Position numbers and translations under genes: made by a program
The notes under the pieces: model-generated
Told to the model about the DNA's origin: nothing
The model's input: the letters and a program-made list of their open reading frames with translations, nothing else
Databases searched by the model: none
NCBI GenBank assembly: GCA_028706795.1
Contig: JAQTVK010000071.1
Span: forward strand, 1 to 5,643
Reading direction: 5' to 3'
Source: Candidatus Omnitrophota bacterium
GTDB taxonomy: Bacteria > Omnitrophota > Gorgyraeia > Pluralincolimonadales > Pluralincolimonadaceae
DNA length: 5,643 bases
Part shown: piece by piece, positions 1 to 5,643 of the stretch
How positions within the stretch are numbered: the first letter of the stretch is position 1
Layout of the letters: the number at the start of each line of letters is the position of its first letter

Positions 1-177
1 GACGATGAATACGTCCCGGCCCCTCACGTCCTCGGCTATCCTTATCCGTATCTCGCCGTCATTGAACCTGTCAACCTGGGCGTTGCCTAACTGGACTTTA
101 AGGTAATTGCAGATCTTCTTCGCCAGGTCGCGATTCGCGTTGCCGGAAAATACCAGTATCTCCTTATTGTTCTTCAT
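1..177 (-). CDS. prs: Ribose-phosphate pyrophosphokinase (PRPP synthetase), N-terminal 59 residues, cut by window edge
   Basis: Makes PRPP from ribose-5-phosphate and ATP in the cytoplasm, feeding purine, pyrimidine, histidine, tryptophan and NAD synthesis. The visible start reads MKNNKEILVFSGNANRDLA, then a segment ending in DRFNDGEIRIRIAEDVRGRD. This is the family's N-terminal pattern: an (L/V)FSGNAN strand-loop, a helix, RF.DGE(I), and E.VRG.DVF. About 59 of roughly 310 to 320 residues are visible; the catalytic flexible loop and PRPP-binding motif lie outside the window. The ATG at 177 overlaps the glmU stop in an ATGA, and an AAAGGG ribosome site at 184-189 lies six bases upstream inside glmU, so this start is well supported and translation is probably coupled. 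The glmU-prs order matches Bacillus. Identification is firm despite the truncation. Confidence 0.95.
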   Translation of the reverse strand, partial: MKNNKEILVFSGNANRDLAKKICNYLKVQLGNAQVDRFNDGEIRIRIAEDVRGRDVFIV

Positions 178-1445
178 CTTTTGCCCTTTGCCTTTTTGGA
201 TTTTTCCAATATCCTCGCCGGCACTCCCACGACGACAGCCCTGGCCGGGATGTTTTTATTTTTTAAGACGACGCTTCCCGCGCCCGTTACGGCGCCGTTG
301 CCGACTTTTACCGGGGCGACCAGTATCGTGCCGCTCCCGATAAAGACCTTATCCCCTATAACGGTCCTGCTCTTCTTCTTACCGTCGTAGTTGGCTGTTA
401 TCGTGCCGCACCCCACGTTAGCGCCTTTGCCGACGACGGTATCGCCGAGGTAGGTGAGGTGTTTGGCCTTCGACTTTGAGCCGACTTTCGAACGGACGAC
501 TTCGACGAAATTGCCGATCTCGGCGCCGTCGCCGATGGTCGTGCCCGGCCTTAACCTGCAGAACGGCCCTATCGAGCAGTGTTTACCTATGACCACGTCC
601 TTCTCGATGAAGGTAAAGGGATAGATGACCGTGTCCCTGCCGATCTTCGCCTCCGGCGATATGAATGTCGTGGCCGGGTCCAATACGGTGACCGACCCGC
701 CGGTAAGCTCTTTTATCTTCCTTTGGTTCAATATCGAATATGCCTTAGCCAAATCAGCCCTCGAGTTCATCCCGATAGACTCATCGGGATCGTCAGTCTT
801 GAATGCGGCGACTTTCCTGCCGTCTTCCAGGAGGATAGCGATCACGTCGGTCAGGTAAAATTCCTTCTTGGCCTTCGACTCCCGCACCCTGTCAATAGCT
901 TCAAAAAGATCTTTGCGGTCGAAACAATAGAGCCCGACGTTTATCTCGCGGACCCGTTTCTCTTCCTCCGTCGCCTCCTTGTCCTCGATGATAGCCTCCA
1001 CGCCGCCTGATATCCCGCGGACGATCCTGCCGTATCCGGACGGGTCTTCCATCTCGACGGTCAGGACCGTACATGAAGACGCGGAAGCCTTATGCTGCTT
1101 TATCAAAGACCGTAAGGTCTCTTTTTTCACGAGAGGGACATCGCCGTAAAGGACCGCGATGTCGTCAAACCGCGATAATTCTTTCTTCGCGGATTTTACC
1201 GCGTCCGCCGTACCGAGCTGCTTCTCCTGGATGACGGGCCTGGCCTTACCTTTAAGGAAACGCCCGATCTCTCCGGCACTGCGGCTTATCACGACGGCCG
1301 GCTTTTCAAACCCGCATGCCGACGCCGCGTCCAGGACATGCTGAAGGATGGGTTTCCCGTGCAGGTCATGCAGGACTTTCGGTATATCGGAATAGAAACG
1401 CGTTCCCTTGCCGGCGGCAAGGATCACACAACCGAAGCCGCTCAA
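174..1445 (-). CDS. glmU: Bifunctional GlmU: GlcNAc-1-phosphate uridyltransferase / glucosamine-1-phosphate N-acetyltransferase, short form
   Basis: Acetylates glucosamine-1-phosphate with acetyl-CoA, then couples the product to UTP, giving UDP-GlcNAc for peptidoglycan and lipopolysaccharide. The 423-residue protein has an N-terminal Rossmann-like nucleotidyltransferase domain (about 1-229): LAAGKGTR at 9-16, K23, QLGTA at 76-80, YGDVPL at 100-105 with D102, GYGR at 137-140, E154, N169 and N227. A short linker follows, then a left-handed beta-helix (about 252-410). By hand alignment with E. coli GlmU, R299, H329, Y332, N343, N352, K358 and S371 match R333, H363, Y366, N377, N386, K392 and S405. 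Valine 317 sits where E. coli has K351, and C346 where it has A380. It is 33 residues shorter than the 456-residue E. coli enzyme; the loss falls between N227 and R299, about two helix coils. It ends in VVGVPARI plus a lysine-rich tail. The start is TTG, 16 bases after clpX; no ATG or GTG lies upstream before an in-frame stop. Confidence 0.93.
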   Translation of the reverse strand: MSGFGCVILAAGKGTRFYSDIPKVLHDLHGKPILQHVLDAASACGFEKPAVVISRSAGEIGRFLKGKARPVIQEKQLGTADAVKSAKKELSRFDDIAVLYGDVPLVKKETLRSLIKQHKASASSCTVLTVEMEDPSGYGRIVRGISGGVEAIIEDKEATEEEKRVREINVGLYCFDRKDLFEAIDRVRESKAKKEFYLTDVIAILLEDGRKVAAFKTDDPDESIGMNSRADLAKAYSILNQRKIKELTGGSVTVLDPATTFISPEAKIGRDTVIYPFTFIEKDVVIGKHCSIGPFCRLRPGTTIGDGAEIGNFVEVVRSKVGSKSKAKHLTYLGDTVVGKGANVGCGTITANYDGKKKSRTVIGDKVFIGSGTILVAPVKVGNGAVTGAGSVVLKNKNIPARAVVVGVPARILEKSKKAKGKR

Positions 1446-1451
1446 TTTATG

Positions 1452-1455
1452 CCTG
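1452..1455 (-). promoter_or_regulatory. Weak ribosome binding site for glmU (TTG start)
   Basis: A minimal CAGG lies six bases before the TTG at 1445-1443, in the 16-base gap after the clpX stop. The combination of TTG and a short Shine-Dalgarno core suggests modest initiation, perhaps helped by ribosomes finishing clpX. A GTG at codon 7 is a possible alternative start, but it would leave only two residues before the LAAGKGTR motif. Confidence 0.5.
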
Positions 1456-1461
1456 TATCCC

Positions 1462-2718
<1,257 letters not shown>

Positions 2719-2727
2719 TCCGATTTG

Positions 2728-2731
2728 CCTC
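2728..2731 (-). promoter_or_regulatory. clpX ribosome binding site immediately after the tRNA 3' end
   Basis: GAGG lies nine bases before the clpX ATG and only four bases (2732-2735) after the encoded CCA of the tRNA. Only 17 bases separate the tRNA end from the start codon, so 3' processing of the tRNA would leave clpX mRNA with a leader of about that length. An ATG at 2735-2733 is in another frame and is not used for clpX. Confidence 0.7.
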
Positions 2732-2735
2732 GCAT

Positions 2736-2809
2736 TGGTTGCCCGGTGAGGATTCGAACCTCAACGCCGAGATCCAAATTCTCGTGTGCTACCCTTACAC
2801 TACCGGGCA
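2736..2809 (-). tRNA. tRNA-Gln (anticodon UUG), CCA encoded
   Basis: A complete cloverleaf folds by hand. The 7-bp acceptor stem pairs TGCCCGG with CCGGGCA; the D arm is GTGT/GCAC around AAGGGTA; the anticodon stem is CGAGA/TCTCG around loop ATTTGGA, giving anticodon TTG (reads CAA, with wobble to CAG); the variable region is short; the T arm is TGAGG/CCTCA around TTCGAAT. The discriminator is A, followed by an encoded CCA at 2738-2736. The first pair is U1-A72, usual in bacterial tRNA-Gln and the known recognition feature for the GatCAB amidotransferase. The A73 discriminator differs from the G73 of E. coli tRNA-Gln, which suggests (inference) that glutaminylation may go through Glu-tRNA-Gln rather than GlnRS. 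It lies 20 bases after spoVG and 17 bases before clpX on the same strand, with no promoter or terminator visible, so it probably shares the transcript. Confidence 0.97.
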
Positions 2810-2829
2810 GAAGAAAATAAAACTAGCAG

Positions 2830-3264
2830 TTAGTCTTCTTCTTCTGCGTACTCTGGCCCTTTGGCTGGGACAGGACCCTTCTTCTTCTCGATATCAAAGG
2901 CATCCAGGACTTTCTTCTGGATAAGCTCCCTGAACTCGAGCGTGATAGGATGGGCTATGTCTTTGTGTTCCGCCTGGCGTTCCCTCGCCTCGTCCTCGGG
3001 GCTCTTCGCCGCCTGACGGGTGATACAATCCAGGCCGGAACCGCAGTTGTTGCAATATTTGGAGCGCACTACGTTCTTAAAATTGCATTTAGGGCAGGGT
3101 TCCTTCATCTTCCTCGACGGCATCGCGACGAAGAGGCCTTTCTGCCCCTCGATTACCTTTATATTCCTGACAACAAACGCGTTGTCGAAAGTGACGGTAG
3201 CGTAAGCCTTAAGCTTCCTGTCTTGCCCCTCTTTCATGAAGACCCTGACCTCCGTTATCTGCAT
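2830..3264 (-). CDS. spoVG: SpoVG-family nucleic-acid-binding regulator with an inserted zinc-ribbon-like module
   Basis: SpoVG proteins are small site-specific DNA and RNA binding regulators, first known from Bacillus septation and sporulation control and also found in non-sporulating bacteria. The N-terminal core (1-54) matches the family: MQITEVRVF, a strand ending in TFDNAFVVRNIKVIEG, and GLFVAMPSRK at 43-52. The second core block resumes at DIAHPI (102-107) with the following helix to about 125. In Bacillus SpoVG only about eight residues join these blocks. Here about 45 residues (roughly 55-100) intervene, holding CPKC at 57-60 and CNNC at 71-74, a zinc-ribbon pattern, plus C80 and a charged helix-prone linker. 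The protein is 144 residues against 97 in Bacillus, with an acidic C-terminal tail (EEED). The ATG has a strong AAGGAG six bases upstream. A zinc-dependent change in binding or regulation is inference. No sporulation role should be assumed. Confidence 0.9.
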   Translation of the reverse strand: MQITEVRVFMKEGQDRKLKAYATVTFDNAFVVRNIKVIEGQKGLFVAMPSRKMKEPCPKCNFKNVVRSKYCNNCGSGLDCITRQAAKSPEDEARERQAEHKDIAHPITLEFRELIQKKVLDAFDIEKKKGPVPAKGPEYAEEED

Positions 3265-3270
3265 CTGCCG

Positions 3271-3276
3271 CTCCTT
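3271..3276 (-). promoter_or_regulatory. Strong spoVG ribosome binding site
   Basis: AAGGAG ends six bases before the spoVG ATG at 3264, inside a purine-rich leader with a second GAGG just upstream. It is the best Shine-Dalgarno match in the window, which suggests that SpoVG is translated efficiently and independently of ispE, 59 bases upstream. Confidence 0.75.
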
Positions 3277-3292
3277 TTTTCCTCAGATGAAG

Positions 3293-3307
3293 TCCCGCCC
3301 GGCGGGA
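3293..3307 (-). other. GC-rich inverted repeat between ispE and spoVG
   Basis: A 6-bp perfect stem (TCCCGC/GCGGGA) encloses a 3-base loop, beginning 16 bases after the ispE stop codon, in the longest gap between genes in the window (59 bases). In transcript sense it is followed by CTTCATCTGAGG rather than a U-tract, so it lacks the hallmark of an intrinsic terminator. It could be an mRNA processing or stability element, a pause hairpin, or chance in GC-rich sequence. Its end lies about 16 bases before the AAGGAG of spoVG, so the hairpin leaves that site exposed. Confidence 0.4.
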
Positions 3308-3323
3308 TCGAGAAATGGCCGGC

Positions 3324-4193
3324 TTACCACAAAGTCTGCGCGACGAAAGCCTGCCAGCCCTCCCTAAGTATGAGCCTACTCTTAGCTTCCAGAGCTTCCT
3401 CTTTACCGGAAGCCACTCCATACACGGTAGGCCCGCTGCCGCTCATCATAGAAAATCTAAGCCCGGCTTTTTTTATCGCAGATTTCATATCAGAGATAGC
3501 CTTGAACTTGCATTCAACCGGGGTTTCCAAACTATTGGACAAAAGCTCCCCAAGGTCCTCAAATTCAATCCCGTTGAGGCGAACAGGGTTAATTCTACTA
3601 TCTGACGGTGCCGAAGTCAAGCCCAAACTTAGGCCCTCATAGGCGTCTTTTGCCAGCACTGGAAATCCAGGATTGACAAGAAGATACCAAAAAACGCTCT
3701 TTTCCTGCCCATCTACGCACGGTTCCAGTATTTCGCCTTTCCCGCGGCCTATCGCCCTCCCGGAATCGAGCAAAAAGAAGGCGACATCAGCCCCTATGGC
3801 ACTGCCTATCTCAAATAATTGACTTTTATTAAGTTTTAAGTCCCACAGTTCGTTCAAGCCGCGCAAGGCATAGGCGCAATCCGAGCTGGCGCCGCCTAAT
3901 CCGGCGGCGACCGGGATATTCTTCTTTAAGGTCATTTCCACCCCGTCCAACACTCCGCATTTTTCCCTGAGCATCTGCGCGGCCCTGTATATCAGGTTGC
4001 GCTTATCACAAGGCACTTGTGGGTCATCGCATTTGACCACAATATCTTCGGGTATCGGCTTCAGGGTAAGCTCATCGCAGAGGTCTATGCGCTCGAAGAC
4101 GGTCTCGATATCGTGGTAGCCGTCGGGCCGCTTGCGCAGGACCTTAAGGTAAAGATTTATCTTCGCGGGAGGTTTCAGGCTGATCACAGGCAT
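3324..4193 (-). CDS. ispE: 4-diphosphocytidyl-2-C-methyl-D-erythritol kinase (IspE)
   Basis: GHMP-family kinase of the MEP (non-mevalonate) pathway; it phosphorylates CDP-methylerythritol at the 2-hydroxyl using ATP, on the route to IPP and DMAPP. The 289-residue protein has normal length and all the family signatures: PPAKINLYL at 8-16 with the expected catalytic lysine K11, DGYHDIETVF at 24-33, the glycine-rich ATP loop PVAAGLGGASSD at 94-105, GADVAFFL at 134-141 with the catalytic aspartate D136, and the third GHMP motif SGSGPTVYG at 251-259. Its ATG at 4193 overlaps the stop codon of the upstream transketolase subunit by one base (TAATG). The sequence just upstream is A-rich and pyrimidine-rich with no Shine-Dalgarno core, so initiation probably depends on translational coupling. 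Parts of the gene are noticeably more A+T rich than its neighbours, for example 3481-3600, without any sign of damage. Confidence 0.97.
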   Translation of the reverse strand: MPVISLKPPAKINLYLKVLRKRPDGYHDIETVFERIDLCDELTLKPIPEDIVVKCDDPQVPCDKRNLIYRAAQMLREKCGVLDGVEMTLKKNIPVAAGLGGASSDCAYALRGLNELWDLKLNKSQLFEIGSAIGADVAFFLLDSGRAIGRGKGEILEPCVDGQEKSVFWYLLVNPGFPVLAKDAYEGLSLGLTSAPSDSRINPVRLNGIEFEDLGELLSNSLETPVECKFKAISDMKSAIKKAGLRFSMMSGSGPTVYGVASGKEEALEAKSRLILREGWQAFVAQTLW

Positions 4194-5134
4194 TACTTTT
4201 TGGTTTTAAGGAGTTCGAGCGCCGCCTTCACGATGCCTTCGGCTGTAAGGCCGAAATACTTCATGAGCTCAAGGGCTTCGCCGGATTCGCCGAAACGGTC
4301 CTTCATTCCCACCATGCGCATCGGGACCGGGCAATTCTCGGCCAACACTTCGGCAACAGCGCTTCCCATCCCGCCTACGACCGTATGCTCCTCGGCAGTG
4401 ACGATAGCCCTTGTCTCCTTCGCGGCCTTTATTATCTCTTCCTTATCTATCGGTTTTACCGTATGGAGATTTACCACTCGGGCTGACACTCCCTGTTTCT
4501 TGAGGTCGTCCCTCGCCTTCAGCGCCTCGTGAACCATGATGCCGGTCCCTATTATGGTGAGATCGGAACCGTCGGCCATGCGCAAAGCCTTGCCTATCTT
4601 GTAAGTATCCTTATAATCGGTTATTACCGGGGAAGGTTCGCGCCCCAGCCTTAAGTATACTGGCCCCGGATGTGACGCGGCCGCAAGTGTCGCGAGGCGC
4701 GCCTCTTCCGAATCACACGGCACGATAACCGTCATATTCGGCAGTACGCGCATCAGGGTTATCTCCTCGAGCGCCTGGTGCGAAGCGCCGTCCGGGCCGA
4801 CAGATATCCCGCCGTGGCTGCCCGCGATCTTGACGTTTAAGTTCATGTAGCAGACCGAAAGCCGTATCTGGTCCCAGGCGCGGCCCGAGGCGAAGACGCC
4901 AAACGTGCACGCGAACGGGACCTTGCCGCTCAGCGCGAAACCGGCGGCAGTGGATATCATATCCTGCTCGGCCACCCCGAAATCGAAGAACCTTTCCGGA
5001 TATTTATCCTTGAACCAGTTGGCGCGCACAGAAGCAGTAAGGTCGGCAGACAATACGACTACGTTGTTGTTGATCTTCCCCAGCTCGACCAGCGCCTCGC
5101 CGAATCCGTCGCGTGTAGGTTTGATGACAGCCAT
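4193..5134 (-). CDS. Transketolase, C-terminal subunit (split form)
   Basis: Half of a two-gene transketolase that moves two-carbon units between sugar phosphates in the non-oxidative pentose phosphate pathway, with thiamine diphosphate. This 313-residue subunit carries the pyrimidine-binding domain: DLTAS at 31-35, FFDFGVAEQDM at 49-59 with the expected cofactor-activating glutamate E56, GSHGGISVGPDGASHQ at 105-120, and PCDSEEA near 139-145. The C-terminal transketolase domain follows from about residue 190, with RVVNLHTVKPID at 219-230 and AEEH at 247-250. DXS and pyruvate dehydrogenase E1-beta are relatives, but the GPDGASHQ block and the adjacent N-terminal half fit split transketolase best. 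The ATG directly follows the TAA of the N-terminal subunit (TAAATG), with AGAGGG at 5145-5150 ten bases upstream, so equal production of both subunits by coupling is likely. Confidence 0.93.
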   Translation of the reverse strand: MAVIKPTRDGFGEALVELGKINNNVVVLSADLTASVRANWFKDKYPERFFDFGVAEQDMISTAAGFALSGKVPFACTFGVFASGRAWDQIRLSVCYMNLNVKIAGSHGGISVGPDGASHQALEEITLMRVLPNMTVIVPCDSEEARLATLAAASHPGPVYLRLGREPSPVITDYKDTYKIGKALRMADGSDLTIIGTGIMVHEALKARDDLKKQGVSARVVNLHTVKPIDKEEIIKAAKETRAIVTAEEHTVVGGMGSAVAEVLAENCPVPMRMVGMKDRFGESGEALELMKYFGLTAEGIVKAALELLKTKK

Positions 5135-5643
5135 TTATTTAAGGCCCTCTTCTATCTCTTTGAGCGCTTTTTCAAGGTCGGCTTTTTTGACCGCCGTGCC
5201 GTGGTATCCGGGCGCGTTCTTCTCGATGAAAGAGACTCCCTTCCCCTTCACCGTATTCGCGATTATCACCGTGGGTTTTCCCTTTATCATTTCGGCCTTA
5301 TCGAGCGCGTCCATGATCTGCTTGAAGTCATGGCCGTCTATCTCTATGACGTTCCAGCCGAAGGATAGCCATTTGTCTTTTACCGGCTCGAGGTTCTTGA
5401 TGTCGCTCGTCCAGCCGTCTATCTGCTGCTTATTGAGGTCTATGATGGCGCAGAGGTTGTCGAGCTTATAATGCGCGGCAGTCATGGCGGCTTCCCATAC
5501 CTGGCCTTCGTCAAGCTCGCCGTCGCCCAGCAGGCAATATATCCTGTAATCCTTGAAGTCCATGCGCGCGGAGAGCGCCATTCCGTCGGCAATAGACAGC
5601 CCCTGTCCGAGCGAACCGGTCGAGGCTTCGCAGCCCGGCGTAG
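5135..5643 (-). CDS. Transketolase, N-terminal subunit (split form), 5' end cut by window edge
   Basis: Thiamine-diphosphate-binding half of the split transketolase. The last 168 residues are visible; family N-terminal subunits are usually about 270 to 280 residues, so roughly the first 100 are missing. The fragment opens with TPGCEASTGSLGQGLSIADG, which carries the conserved TGSLGQGLS block. It then shows the diphosphate/Mg motif: GDGELDEGQVWEAA beginning at visible residue 39, with the aspartate at 40 and the asparagine of DLN at 70. That spacing of 30 equals D155 to N185 in E. coli transketolase. KLDNLCAIIDLN, a GW.V.EIDGHD block and KGKGVSF(I)E complete the pattern. The reading frame is open to the window edge, so the internal ATG at 5581 is not the true start. 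It ends at TAA 5135-5137, directly against the C-terminal subunit. Confidence 0.94.
   Translation of the reverse strand, partial: TPGCEASTGSLGQGLSIADGMALSARMDFKDYRIYCLLGDGELDEGQVWEAAMTAAHYKLDNLCAIIDLNKQQIDGWTSDIKNLEPVKDKWLSFGWNVIEIDGHDFKQIMDALDKAEMIKGKPTVIIANTVKGKGVSFIEKNAPGYHGTAVKKADLEKALKEIEEGLK
5145..5150 (-). promoter_or_regulatory. Ribosome binding site for transketolase C-terminal subunit
   Basis: AGAGGG lies ten bases before the ATG at 5134, within the last codons of the N-terminal subunit gene. Together with the TAAATG junction it fixes the start and shows that the two halves are separate polypeptides rather than a single gene broken by a sequencing error. Confidence 0.6.

Noticed and set aside
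2810..2829. Possible promoter for the tRNA in the A+T-rich gap after spoVG
   Set aside because: The gap is only 20 bases and TTTTATTTTC is not a convincing -10 hexamer with a matching -35. A promoter inside spoVG cannot be excluded, but I cannot support one.
3293..3307. Inverted repeat as a rho-independent terminator after ispE
   Set aside because: No U-tract follows the stem in either direction; on the plus strand the T-run at 3275-3280 lies before, not after, the stem. The downstream gene is also close and in the same direction.
2950..3642. Open 230-codon plus-strand frame spanning spoVG and the end of ispE
   Set aside because: It is antisense to two well-identified genes, its product shows no recognisable family pattern, and it crosses the spoVG-ispE gap. 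It is a by-product of codon bias on the coding strand.
4193..5134. 1-deoxyxylulose-5-phosphate synthase (DXS), tempting next to ispE
   Set aside because: The protein is only the C-terminal half, pairs with an adjacent N-terminal half, and carries transketolase-type GPDGASHQ. DXS is a single chain of about 620 residues with a different domain arrangement.
4905..5471. Open 188-codon plus-strand frame opposite the transketolase genes
   Set aside because: It lies fully antisense to two conserved transketolase subunits; no domain, ribosome site or independent support is visible.
4193..5643. A single transketolase gene broken by a frameshift
   Set aside because: The two halves are separated by a clean TAA-ATG with a ribosome site upstream, and both have the domain borders expected of natural split subunits.

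Overview
The window is one densely packed, single-direction block of housekeeping genes on the minus strand. Reading in the direction of transcription, from the high-coordinate end, it holds: the N-terminal half of a split transketolase (cut by the window edge), the C-terminal half of that transketolase, ispE, a SpoVG-family gene, a tRNA-Gln(UUG) gene, clpX, glmU, and the first 59 codons of prs (cut by the other edge). No gap between genes exceeds about 60 bases. Several junctions overlap or touch (TAATG, TAAATG, ATGA), so the block is probably one long transcript. I see no convincing promoter or intrinsic terminator inside it.

The organism is a bacterium of moderate to slightly high G+C that uses the MEP isoprenoid pathway, a two-subunit (split) transketolase and UDP-GlcNAc-based envelope synthesis. 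Frequent AGG (Arg) and ATA (Ile) codons, the split transketolase and the ispE-spoVG-(tRNA-Gln, clpX)-glmU-prs order suggest an uncultured lineage such as Candidatus Omnitrophota or a relative. This is inference from gene order and style, not a database result. The ispE/spoVG/glmU/prs backbone resembles the Bacillus ispE-purR-ridA-spoVG-glmU-prs region, but purR and ridA are absent and a tRNA plus clpX sit in their general area.

The genes share a loose metabolic theme. Transketolase interconverts pentose-phosphate sugars and so supplies ribose-5-phosphate, which Prs turns into PRPP. IspE feeds isoprenoid synthesis (including the lipid carrier for envelope polymers), and GlmU makes UDP-GlcNAc for peptidoglycan and lipopolysaccharide. 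SpoVG is a nucleic-acid-binding regulator and ClpX is a protein unfoldase. No clpP or tig lies beside clpX in this window.

The features most worth a second look are a SpoVG protein carrying an inserted four-cysteine zinc-ribbon-like module, a tRNA-Gln gene whose CCA end lies five bases before the Shine-Dalgarno sequence of clpX, and a GlmU whose left-handed beta-helix is about two coils shorter than the E. coli enzyme and lacks one of its active-site lysines. There is no mobile element, CRISPR array or long unexplained stretch.
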